A DNA stretch of 64,000 bases from Streptomyces sp. SirexAA-E (GTDB lineage Bacteria; Actinomycetota; Actinomycetes; Streptomycetales; Streptomycetaceae), in the NCBI RefSeq assembly GCF_000177195.2, contig NC_015953.1, positions 7,192,001 to 7,256,000 of the forward strand. Reading direction: 5' to 3'. How positions within the stretch are numbered: the stretch's first letter is position 1; every line of letters starts with the position of its first letter. Positions 1-7,192 of this stretch are shown in pieces. The notes beneath the pieces were generated by a model. That model was not told the DNA's origin and did no database searches. It saw nothing but the letters and a program-made list of their open reading frames with translations. The position numbers were made by a program, and so were the translations under genes.

Positions 1-201
1 CCTGAATGATTCCGCTCATTTTCATGAGCCCCTCCGAGATGTTTTCCGCAGCCGCCGCATCGGCCTGTGGAGGATCGGAGGGACGGGAGGCATGCGCCGC
101 ATTCCCGGGCGTATGCGCGTCTCCCGGCCGAGCGGGCACCGTCACCACCTCGGGACGACCCGGAGTCGTACCGGTACCGGCACTGAGAGAGGACAGATCA
201 C

Positions 202-1248
202 ATGTCAGAGAACCACGACGGCGGCGTCCCGGACCTCGAGCTCTGGCGGATGGCCGACCTGGTCACCCCGATGTCCGTGCGGGTGGCCGCGACCTTCCGG
301 GTGGGGGACCACATCGCGGCCGGACGGAAGACGCCGGAGGCCATCGCCGAGGCCGCCGGACTGGACGCCGTCGCCCTGGACCACATCCTGCGCCACCTGG
401 TGACGGCGGGCCTGCTGAGCGGTGGCGACTCGGAGTACGAGCTGACCGACAAGGGCCAGGCGTTGCGCTCCGACCACCCCGGACCGCAGCGCGCCCTGAT
501 CGACCTCGAAGGCGCCATCGGCCGGGCCGACCTGAGCTTCGTCGAGCTGGCACACGTGGTGCGCACCGGACAGCCCTCCCACCCCGTCCGCTACGGGGTC
601 CCCTTCTGGGACGAGCTCGCCTCGGACAAGGCGCTGGCCGAGTCCTTCAACTCCCTGATGGCCGGGAACATCGGCGAGGACGCCGACAAGATCGCCACGG
701 TCTACGACTGGTCGAAGTTCTCGCACCTCATGGACCTCGGCGGCGGCAACGGGGTGCTGCTCAGCGCCGTGCTCAAGGCGCACCCGACGCTGCGCGGTTC
801 GGTCCTCGACCTGCCGGGCACGGTCGAGCGCGCCGAGAAGTACCTGGCGGCCGCCGGTCTGGCCGACCGCACCTCCGTGCTCGGCGGCAGCTTCTTCGAC
901 CCGCTGCCCGAGGCCGACGCCTACGTCCTCTCCTCCGTCATCCACGACTGGGACGACGAGTCCTCCGTCGCGATCCTCAAGCGCTGCGCCGAGGCGGCGG
1001 GTGAGGACGGCCGGGTCTTCGTCATCGAGGAGACCGGGGCGGACGGTCAGTCGCCCGACACCGGGATGAACGTCCGCATGCTCGCCTACTACGGCGGCAA
1101 GGAGCGCGAACTGGCGGACAACATCGAACTGGCCCGTGCCGCGGGCCTGTCGGTCGTGGAGGTGCACCAGGCCCCCGGGCGGGTGGCCACCCGCTCGGTG
1201 ATCGAGCTCCGCGCCGTCCGAGACGGAGGAAGGGCCGGCCGCACGTGA
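202..1248 (+). CDS. SAM-dependent O-methyltransferase (DnrK/TcmN class)
   Basis: A 348-residue methyltransferase of the PF00891 family, which methylates phenolic hydroxyls of aromatic polyketides. It has an N-terminal winged-helix dimerisation domain (about residues 1-110, with ILRHLVTAGLL) followed by a Rossmann SAM domain. The SAM glycine loop reads DLGGGNG near residue 178, and VLSSVIHDWDDE is the usual post-I motif with the conserved HDW. The length is typical. The start ATG follows a GAGAGGA ribosome binding site. It is the first whole gene of the polyketide region; bases 1-201 show no gene. Within this family some members (RdmB) became hydroxylases, so methyl transfer is likely but not certain. 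Confidence 0.88.
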   Translation: MSENHDGGVPDLELWRMADLVTPMSVRVAATFRVGDHIAAGRKTPEAIAEAAGLDAVALDHILRHLVTAGLLSGGDSEYELTDKGQALRSDHPGPQRALIDLEGAIGRADLSFVELAHVVRTGQPSHPVRYGVPFWDELASDKALAESFNSLMAGNIGEDADKIATVYDWSKFSHLMDLGGGNGVLLSAVLKAHPTLRGSVLDLPGTVERAEKYLAAAGLADRTSVLGGSFFDPLPEADAYVLSSVIHDWDDESSVAILKRCAEAAGEDGRVFVIEETGADGQSPDTGMNVRMLAYYGGKERELADNIELARAAGLSVVEVHQAPGRVATRSVIELRAVRDGGRAGRT

Positions 1249-1334
1249 GCCGGGGACGACGGACCGGCTCCGAGCGGCCCGGGGACGAGGAACCGGCCAC
1301 CGGGCGCGCGGACGGAATCGAGGGAGCTCCATAC

Positions 1335-1363
1335 GGAACGGCCGCGCGAATGCCGGCCGTTCC
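1335..1363 (+). terminator. Hairpin terminator after the O-methyltransferase
   Basis: A 10-bp perfect inverted repeat (arms 1335-1344 and 1354-1363, 9-base loop) is followed by a pyrimidine-rich run. It lies 87 bases after the methyltransferase stop, so the gene is probably a separate transcript from the next operon. Confidence 0.6.
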
Positions 1364-1455
1364 TTCCTTTCCGGGCTTCTTTTCCCGGCGGGCCGCACCG
1401 TCGTCGCACGCGCACATCAGTCAGGCCCGTCATTACTTTCATGGGAGTGAAGCCG

Positions 1456-1827
1456 ATGTCCATTTCTGCTGCCCGCCTCTCGGGGAAATGGGAGGGGACG
1501 GTCTCGCACGACGGTGAGACGGACGACTACGCCGTCGTTTTCGAAGAAGACGGATCGCTTTCCGTCGTCACGAAGAAGAGTGGCGGTTCCGGCACGTGGA
1601 CCGCGACGGATGAGAACACACTCGAATTCTCCTTCCGTGAGGTGTTCAATCCGGATGTCGGGCAGATCAGTCCGAACGGTCATCACGCCGCCTACATCCA
1701 GATCGACATCACGGCGGAGCTGACCGGCGACACGTTCACGGGTGCCGGCAGGGCCGTCGTCCACGGTCCCGACGGGGTCGTGATCTACGCCACGGACGCG
1801 CAGACGACCGCCCGGCTGGTGTCATGA
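1456..1827 (+). CDS. Small lipocalin-like beta-barrel protein, unknown role
   Basis: A 123-residue protein that I cannot assign firmly. It is rich in alternating beta strands (LSGKWEGTVSHDGETDDYAVVFEEDGSLSV, then GSGTWTATDENTLEFSF), the pattern of lipocalin or avidin-like single-domain barrels. The ATG at 1456 is preferred over an in-frame ATG at 1441 because GGGAGTGAAG sits just upstream of 1456. Its stop overlaps the next start (ATGA at 1824), so it is translationally coupled to two NTF2-fold proteins. The context suggests binding, cyclisation or rearrangement of a polyketide intermediate; that is inference. Confidence 0.6.
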   Translation: MSISAARLSGKWEGTVSHDGETDDYAVVFEEDGSLSVVTKKSGGSGTWTATDENTLEFSFREVFNPDVGQISPNGHHAAYIQIDITAELTGDTFTGAGRAVVHGPDGVVIYATDAQTTARLVS

Positions 1828-2417
1828 CGGACGCACCCGGGGGAGCGCGGACGGCCGGTTCCGACGCCCGGATCGCCCACCTGACCGATCGCGCGGATCT
1901 GGGCGACCTCGCCGAGCGCTACCTCGCCTCGCTCGACGCGGGGACGTTCGACGACGCGTGGGCCCGTTCGCTGTTCACGGAGGACGTCGAACTCGTCTTC
2001 CCGGTGGGCAGCCATCAGGGTCGCGCCGGGGCCGTGGCGTTCACCCGGCAGATCATGGAACGCTGGGACGGCACGCACCACCACGGCTCTCCCGCCCTGG
2101 TCGAGCTCGACGGAGACCGGGCGACCGTGGCGTGGAGCCTGATCGCCTCCCATCTGCACTTCGGCTCCCCCCGGCCCCCGGCGGCCTCGCACCACTTCCA
2201 GCTGGGCGGCCGGTTCGACACGTCCGTCCGGCGCACCCCGGACGGCTGGCGCTTCGCTCGCATGAGGCTGCGGATCACCTGGAGCACCGGGTCCGCCCCC
2301 GCGGCCGTCACATCGGTCGACGAGGAGACGCTCGGCACGGGCGCGCTCCCCGCAGGCCTCGACGCGGGCGACCCCGGTTCGTACACAGACACCCATCTGG
2401 AGGGCAGTACGGCATGA
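1824..2417 (+). CDS. SnoaL-like (NTF2-fold) polyketide tailoring protein
   Basis: A 197-residue protein with one NTF2-like cone fold. The first helix region DRADLGDLAERYLASLDAGTFDDAWARSLFTEDVELVFPVG and the later strand LVELDGDRATVAWSLIASHLH are typical of SnoaL_4-type proteins. Relatives in aromatic polyketide clusters close rings (SnoaL, AknH) or assist hydroxylation (AclR, SnoaL2). It overlaps both neighbours by ATGA, giving a coupled three-gene unit. About 45 residues at the C-terminus extend beyond the fold. Angucyclines do not need the methyl-ester aldol cyclisation of anthracyclines, so its actual chemistry is open. Confidence 0.75.
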   Translation: MTDAPGGARTAGSDARIAHLTDRADLGDLAERYLASLDAGTFDDAWARSLFTEDVELVFPVGSHQGRAGAVAFTRQIMERWDGTHHHGSPALVELDGDRATVAWSLIASHLHFGSPRPPAASHHFQLGGRFDTSVRRTPDGWRFARMRLRITWSTGSAPAAVTSVDEETLGTGALPAGLDAGDPGSYTDTHLEGSTA

Positions 2418-2884
2418 CCACCGCAGAGAAGCAGCGTGAAGTGATCGAGCGGATCTACAGCGAAGGCCTCAACGACGGGGACCTCACCGCCGCCGACCGC
2501 TATCTGACCCCCGACTTCCGCAACAACGGAAGCCACGACGACGCGATGAGCGGGCCCGAGGCGTTCAAGCACACGATCAAGATCCAGCGCGGTGCCTTCA
2601 GCGACATCAAGTACGAGATCCTCGACTTCATGTCGGACGGCGACAAGGCGGCCATCCGCTGGGTGATGCACGGCCGGCACACCGGCCCCTTCATCGGGAT
2701 ACCGGCGACCGGCCTCCAGATCGAGCACCACGGGATGATCTTCTTCCGGTTCGAGGGGGAGAAGGTCGCCGAGCGGTGGGGCCTCGTCGACAACTTCTCC
2801 CTCCAGCGCTTCCTCAAGTCCGGTGGCAAGCCGGCCGGCCCCCTCACCCCGGGCGGCCCCGGCGGCGCGAAGCCCGCCGCCTGA
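2414..2884 (+). CDS. SnoaL-family ester cyclase-like protein
   Basis: A 156-residue NTF2-fold protein of the PF07366 SnoaL type. The N-terminus MTTAEKQREVIERIYSEGLNDGDLTAADRYLTPDFRNN and the later GRHTGPFIGIPATGLQIEHHGMIFFRFEGEKVAERWGLVD match the family signature, including the conserved HTG and the terminal RWG-x-VD stretch. In SnoaL and AknH this fold performs aldol ring closure by acid-base catalysis without a cofactor. The start ATG at 2414 overlaps the previous stop. The last 20 residues are a low-complexity Gly/Pro tail. It is the second SnoaL-like protein in a row, so the two may work as a pair. Confidence 0.82.
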   Translation: MTTAEKQREVIERIYSEGLNDGDLTAADRYLTPDFRNNGSHDDAMSGPEAFKHTIKIQRGAFSDIKYEILDFMSDGDKAAIRWVMHGRHTGPFIGIPATGLQIEHHGMIFFRFEGEKVAERWGLVDNFSLQRFLKSGGKPAGPLTPGGPGGAKPAA

Positions 2885-2997
2885 CGCGCACGGCGACCCG
2901 GCCCCGGTGCCGGCCGGCCGCCCGGCCCTCCCCGGCCCGGCGGCCGCCCGGCGCCCGCGCGGGCGTGAACTCCGGACACCTGCACAAGGAGGAAACC

Positions 2998-3399
2998 ATG
3001 CCGATCCCCAGGCGGGTGGCACGCTTCAATCGCCGGGTGGCGAACCGCTTCGTCGGCCCTGTCCTGAGCCGGATGCCCGGCTTCGGCAGGGTCCACCACC
3101 GAGGCAGGAAGTCGGGGCGCGTCTACAGCACCCCGGTGAAGCTGTTCCGGCGCGGAGCGGACATCGTCGTGACGCTGCCGTACGGACCCGGGTCGGACTG
3201 GGTCAAGAACGTGCTGGCGGCGGGGGGTTGCGAGATCACCACGCGCGGACACCGCATCCACCTGGACAACCCGGTCGTCTTCACGGACGACGGCCGCACC
3301 GCGATGCCGGCGCTCACCCGGGCCGTCCTGTCGCGGGTGGGGGCCACGGAGTTCCTCGCCCTGACCCCGGCGAGCGCGTCCGCCCGCACGAAGGGCTGA
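2998..3399 (+). CDS. Deazaflavin (F420)-dependent nitroreductase-family protein
   Basis: A 133-residue split-barrel protein of the DUF385/DDN family. The signature GFGRVHHRGRKSGRVYSTPVKLF is followed by VVTLPYGPGSDWVKNVLAAGGCEI, the segment that contacts F420 in mycobacterial Ddn. Members reduce quinones or double bonds with reduced F420, although some have lost F420 binding. The ATG is preceded by AAGGAGG at 2987-2993. It sits 9 bases before the FMN reductase gene, suggesting a redox module for a quinone-type polyketide. The exact substrate is unknown. Confidence 0.82.
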   Translation: MPIPRRVARFNRRVANRFVGPVLSRMPGFGRVHHRGRKSGRVYSTPVKLFRRGADIVVTLPYGPGSDWVKNVLAAGGCEITTRGHRIHLDNPVVFTDDGRTAMPALTRAVLSRVGATEFLALTPASASARTKG

Positions 3400-3408
3400 G
3401 GGGGAGCC

Positions 3409-3999
3409 ATGGCCGTCGCACCGGCTTCCCCTGAGCCCGTACGCGTGGTGGTCGTCGTCGGATCCGCCCGCGACGGTCGGCTCGCGCCCGACATCGCGCG
3501 GTGGCTGGTGGGCCGGACCGACCGGCGTGACGACCTGGTCACCGACGTCGTCGACCTCGCCGACGCACCGCTGCCCGCGAGCCTCGCCCCGGACGCGCCG
3601 CAGACGGTCGCGCTCCGGCCCCGGCTGGCCGCCGCCGAAGCGTTCGTCATCGTCGTCCCCGAGTACAACCGCGGCGTCCCCGGCCCGCTGAAGACCCTCA
3701 TCGACTCCTTCGACGCGGAGTGGGAGGCCAAGCCGGTGGCCTTCGTCGGCTACGGACTGGGCATGGCCGGCGGGGTGCGGGCGGTGGAGCATCTGCGCCA
3801 GGTCTTCGCCGAGTTCCACTGCGTCGGGGTCAAGGACACCGTCAGCTTCCCGCGCGTCCTGGAGCACTACGACGCCGAGGGCCGTTTCCCGGCCGACCCG
3901 GAGGCGGCCGGTGCCGCCGCCAAGGTGATGCTCGACCAACTCGTCTGGTGGGGCCGGGTCCTGCGCGACGCCAAGAGGCTGCACCCCTACCGCTCCTGA
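3409..3999 (+). CDS. NAD(P)H-dependent FMN reductase
   Basis: A 196-residue flavodoxin-fold reductase (PF03358). The FMN-phosphate loop is VVVGSARDGRLAPDIARWL near residue 15, and VVPEYNRGVPGPLKTLIDSF near residue 85 is the classic second motif. It uses NAD(P)H to reduce FMN, or a quinone directly. In this cluster it could feed reduced flavin to a tailoring enzyme or keep the polyketide in hydroquinone form. A hairpin follows the stop, so it probably ends the operon begun at 1456. Confidence 0.85.
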   Translation: MAVAPASPEPVRVVVVVGSARDGRLAPDIARWLVGRTDRRDDLVTDVVDLADAPLPASLAPDAPQTVALRPRLAAAEAFVIVVPEYNRGVPGPLKTLIDSFDAEWEAKPVAFVGYGLGMAGGVRAVEHLRQVFAEFHCVGVKDTVSFPRVLEHYDAEGRFPADPEAAGAAAKVMLDQLVWWGRVLRDAKRLHPYRS

Positions 4000-4035
4000 G
4001 GGCTGCTGTCCCGCCAGGTGTCACGGGACAGCCCC
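4000..4035 (+). terminator. Hairpin after the FMN reductase gene
   Basis: Inverted repeat CTGTCCCG (4006-4013) and CGGGACAG (4024-4031), flanked by GGGC and CCCC that extend the stem through a bulge. It begins directly at the stop codon. Confidence 0.55.
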
Positions 4036-4111
4036 CAGGCGTACCGACCCGCGACCTCGCGCCGCACCCGCCACCGCGACCACCGCGGCCTTCCCGGCCG
4101 GCCTGATCCGC

Positions 4112-4144
4112 CGAGGGCCCGCCGATCCGATCGGCGGGCCCTCG
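4112..4144 (+). terminator. Strong hairpin in the antiporter leader
   Basis: A 15-bp perfect inverted repeat (arms 4112-4126 and 4130-4144) with a 3-base loop, 36 bases before the antiporter start. No T-run follows. It may be a terminator or an attenuator-like leader structure. It is the second hairpin in this 181-bp gap. Confidence 0.55.
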
Positions 4145-4180
4145 ACGGTCGCGCCCGCCACCACCCAAGCAGGAGTACCG

Positions 4181-5518
4181 ATGGTCATCGCAGCCGCTGC
4201 GAGCAATCCGCTCTCCCAACTGCTCATCGTCGTCCCCGTGGTGATACTGGCTTCGGGGCTCGGCGCGTGGGCGGTGCGCAGGTTCGGTCAGCCCGCCGTC
4301 GTCGGAGAGATAGCCGTCGGGATCTGCCTCGGCCCGTCGCTCCTCGGCCTCGTCTGGCCCGGCCTCCAGCACCGCCTCTTTCCCGCCGGCATCCTGCCGT
4401 TCATCGGCGCCCTCGGTGACCTGGGGCTGCTGGCGTTCATGTTCCTGGTCGGCCTCGCTCTCAACCTCGGGCTGCTGCGGGGGCACAGCCGTACCGCGGT
4501 CGCCGTCAGCCAGATGAGCATCGCGCTGCCCCTGGTGCTCGGATCGGCGCTCGCGCTCGGCATGTACGGGACCTTCGCGCCCGCCGGCGTGGACAAGCTG
4601 CCGTTCGTGCTGTTCATCGCCGTCTCGATGAGCATCACGGCCTTTCCCGTGCTCGCCCGCATCCTGACCGAACGCGACCTGTACCGCACGCGGACGGGTG
4701 CGGTGGCGATGGCGTGCGCCGCGGTGGACGACGTGACGGCCTGGTGCCTGCTGGCCGTGGTCGTCGCGGTGACCAGCAGCAGCTCCCCGATGGCGGCCCT
4801 CGTGACCGTCGGGCTGTCGGTCCTCTACATGCTCGTCATGCTGTACGTGGTGCGTCCGCTGCTCGCCCGCTGGGTCGCCCGTGCCGAGCGGAAGTGGTCG
4901 GACAGCGCGGTGCTGATCGTGCTCTTCACCGGCCTGTGCCTGTCCGCGCTGGCGACGGAGGAGATCGGGGTGCACGCGCTGTTCGGCGCGTTCGTGTTCG
5001 GCACGATGGTGCCGAGGGACTCGCCGGCGGTCGAGCGGGCCGCCGCCCGCCTCCAGGCGGTGGCCGTACCGATCCTGCTGCCCCTGTTCTTCGTCAGCAC
5101 CGGCCTGAAGACGGACCTGGCGGTGCTGGTCCGCTCCGGGGAGCAGTGGCTGTGGGCCCTCGCGGTGATGGCGGTGGCGGTGACCGGCAAGTGGGGCGGC
5201 GGCAGCGTCGCGGCCCGGCTCTCCGGCCAGCGCTGGCGGGAATCCCTGGCCATCGGCGCCCTGATGAACTGCCGGGGACTCACGGAGCTGGTGGTGCTGA
5301 ACATCGGACTGAGCCTCGGGGTCATCGGCACGGACCTGTTCACGATCCTCGTCGTGATGGCGCTCGTGACCACCGCCATGACCTCTCCGCTGCTGACCCG
5401 GATCCTCGGGCCCCAGCCCCAGTCAGGCGTTCCGCCGGTGTCCGGGGCCGAAACCCTCTCCGGCCCCGACGGGGCGGCCCGGACCGCCCGTTCCAAGGAA
5501 CCGGCGGAGACCGCGTAG
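4181..5518 (+). CDS. CPA2-type cation/proton antiporter
   Basis: A 445-residue integral membrane protein with about 12 hydrophobic segments, of the Na+/H+ exchanger family PF00999. Typical stretches are VVGEIAVGICLGPSLLG (residues about 45-62), GLLAFMFLVGLALNLGLL, and the carboxylate-bearing AMACAAVDDVTAWCLLA, where the paired Asp residues are the expected ion-binding site. It exchanges Na+ or K+ for H+ in the cytoplasmic membrane. Similar antiporters occur inside aromatic polyketide clusters, but whether it exports product, adjusts pH or is a bystander is unknown. An AGCAGGAGTACC ribosome site precedes the ATG. Confidence 0.88.
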   Translation: MVIAAAASNPLSQLLIVVPVVILASGLGAWAVRRFGQPAVVGEIAVGICLGPSLLGLVWPGLQHRLFPAGILPFIGALGDLGLLAFMFLVGLALNLGLLRGHSRTAVAVSQMSIALPLVLGSALALGMYGTFAPAGVDKLPFVLFIAVSMSITAFPVLARILTERDLYRTRTGAVAMACAAVDDVTAWCLLAVVVAVTSSSSPMAALVTVGLSVLYMLVMLYVVRPLLARWVARAERKWSDSAVLIVLFTGLCLSALATEEIGVHALFGAFVFGTMVPRDSPAVERAAARLQAVAVPILLPLFFVSTGLKTDLAVLVRSGEQWLWALAVMAVAVTGKWGGGSVAARLSGQRWRESLAIGALMNCRGLTELVVLNIGLSLGVIGTDLFTILVVMALVTTAMTSPLLTRILGPQPQSGVPPVSGAETLSGPDGAARTARSKEPAETA

Positions 5519-5562
5519 GCGTGGCCCGCCAAGGTGTACGGGTGTCGAGATGGTTCGGCTAG

Positions 5563-5589
5563 TTGATGGTTTGGCTGAGTGACGATAAT
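5563..5589 (+). promoter_or_regulatory. Possible promoter for the hemerythrin gene
   Basis: TTGATG (5563-5568) and GATAAT (5584-5589) resemble -35 and -10 boxes with a short 15-base spacer. It is one of few AT-richer patches here and lies 37 bases before the start codon. Confidence 0.35.
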
Positions 5590-5625
5590 CTGGGTGTCAC
5601 GGTCGGTGGAAGTAGGGAGACTGCC

Positions 5626-6282
5626 ATGAGCTACCAGTACAAGCTCGACATGACGATGATGTTCGCCATCCACGACGCCCTGCGCCGGGAACTGGAACGG
5701 ATCGCACGGGTCACGGCCCGGGTCGACGAGGACCCCCGGCACGTCCTGAGCACGGCAGTCGGCTGGGAGCTCTTCAAGAAGTTCCTCCAGGTCCACCACA
5801 GGTCCGAGGACGTGACCGTCTGGCCCGTCATGCAGCGGGAGCTGGCCGGCCGCCCCGACGAGCTCGCCCTCCTCGACGCGATGGAGGCCGAGCACGCGGT
5901 CATAGACCCGTTGCTCGACGACATCGACGCGGCACTCGCCGATCGCGCGTCGGGCCTCGAAAGGCTCGGCGGACTCGTCGACACCCTCCACACCGGGCTC
6001 TCCGGCCACCTCAAGCACGAGGAGGCGGAGGCCCTGGAGCTGATGGACAGGACCATGACGCAGGAGGAGTGGATGACGTTCAGCGCCACCCAGCGCGACG
6101 GCATCGGCGACTACGCGCACCGGTACCTGCCCTGGATCCTCGACGAGATGGACGCGGCCCGCGCCGCGTCCATCCTCGCCCACATCCCCGACCCGCTGAG
6201 GGCGGCGTACGAAGCCGAATGGCGGGAGGCGTACGCCGCGTTGGACCTGTGGGGCCCGAGGAAGGGCACGCCCGCGGCCTGA
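5626..6282 (+). CDS. Hemerythrin-domain protein
   Basis: A 218-residue, all-helical protein of the hemerythrin HHE family. The iron ligands appear as H in MMFAIHDALRREL, H in FLQVHHRSEDVTVWPVM, E/H in MEAEHAVIDPLL and H in LSGHLKHEEAEAL. Such proteins bind a di-iron site and sense or carry O2 or react with NO. The start MSYQYK follows a purine-rich site and a promoter-like patch. It does not obviously belong to the polyketide pathway, but lies on the same strand between the antiporter and decayed MarR-like sequences, so it may once have been under MarR control. Confidence 0.82.
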   Translation: MSYQYKLDMTMMFAIHDALRRELERIARVTARVDEDPRHVLSTAVGWELFKKFLQVHHRSEDVTVWPVMQRELAGRPDELALLDAMEAEHAVIDPLLDDIDAALADRASGLERLGGLVDTLHTGLSGHLKHEEAEALELMDRTMTQEEWMTFSATQRDGIGDYAHRYLPWILDEMDAARAASILAHIPDPLRAAYEAEWREAYAALDLWGPRKGTPAA

Positions 6283-6311
6283 GGGGTCGCGCGGTGGCCG
6301 CGGACGGCCGG

Positions 6312-6343
6312 ACCGGTGTGCGGACAGGCGTCCGCACACCGGT
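6312..6343 (+). terminator. Hairpin terminator after the hemerythrin gene
   Basis: A perfect 14-bp inverted repeat (arms 6312-6325 and 6330-6343) with a 4-base loop, 30 bases after the stop codon. Confidence 0.65.
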
Positions 6344-6440
6344 GGCGTGTGCGCGGGGGAGGCGCGGCGGTGCCGGAGGACAGCCGTGAGACGGACGTAC
6401 GGCGACCGTCGGACGTCTCCGGCGTGCCACCCGGCCCCTC

Positions 6441-6557
6441 CGGCGTTCCCACGTCCTCTCCCTCACCGCCCAGGGCCACCGCGCCCTGGCCGTCCGGCGC
6501 CGCGCGGCCGCCGACCGGGAACGCCGCCTGACCGCCGCCCTGACCCCGGTCGAGAAC
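6441..6557 (+). pseudogene. Fragment of a MarR-family regulator (C-terminal part)
   Basis: Reading from 6441 gives RRSHVLSLTAQGHRALAVRR, then a run of basic residues and LTAALTPVE. This is the wing plus dimerisation helix of MarR regulators (LT-x-x-G-x-x-AL). There is no matching DNA-binding domain upstream in the same frame, and no start codon with a ribosome site. It is a remnant, not an intact gene. Confidence 0.5.
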
Positions 6558-6569
6558 ACCAGGTCCCGC

Positions 6570-6965
6570 TGCCCCGGCTGCCGCCGGGCGCGGAGCCGCT
6601 CCTCGTCCGGCACCCGGCGTACCTCATGGCTCAGGTCCACCACCGGCTGGGCCGGCTCGGCGACGAGAAGCTGGCCGGCACCGGGCTGCGGATCCGGCAC
6701 CACGGGCCGCTCCGCGGGCTCCGGGACCTCGGGCCGTGTGCCCAGCAGCGGCTCGTCGCGCCTCTCGCGATCACCGGGCCCACCGCGTCCCAGCCCGTCC
6801 GGGAATGGTGGACCCCGGGTCCGTACGCCGCCGGGGCCAAGACACCCACGACCCCGCCACGCGCTGGAGCTCACGGAGACGGGACGCGGGCACCCGGCGG
6901 TGGCGGCGGACGCCCTGAACCTGCTGGAGGCGCTGACCGCCGCACTGCTCGGTCCGGGTGGCGCG
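6570..6965 (+). pseudogene. Frameshifted MarR-family regulator remnant
   Basis: Frame 2 reads HPAYLMAQVHHRLGRLGDEK, then LAGTGLRIRHHGPLRGLRDL and LAITGPTASQPVREW (about 6610-6810), the N-terminal helices and recognition helix region of a MarR regulator. The family C-terminal strand and helix, HALELTETGRGHPAVAADAL and NLLEALTAALL, then follow in another frame (about 6855-6950). A frameshift and loss of the wing therefore separate the two halves. Together with the fragment just upstream this fills the 910-base gap between the hemerythrin and acyltransferase genes. It may be the decayed original regulator of a neighbour. Confidence 0.5.
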
Positions 6966-7192
6966 GACGGAATGCGCCCTCTCCCGCTCCGTCTGCTGCA
7001 CCCCGCCGCGCACGCGGGGTGAGCCGGCCCACCGGAACAGCCCCGAACTCCGCGGCGTGACGCCGAGGCGCCCGGCCGTGCGCCGCCTTTGTCCCGTAGC
7101 TGGGGACCACCCGGTCACCGCGCAGCCGGCCGCCTCAGGCCTGCCGCGCTCCGCCATGCCCACGCGAGCATCCAATCGGCGAGGAGACGCCC

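Noticed and set aside
6..1004. A 332-residue frame at the left end
   Set aside because: It is an out-of-frame shadow of the O-methyltransferase, Arg/Pro/Gly-rich with no recognisable domain.
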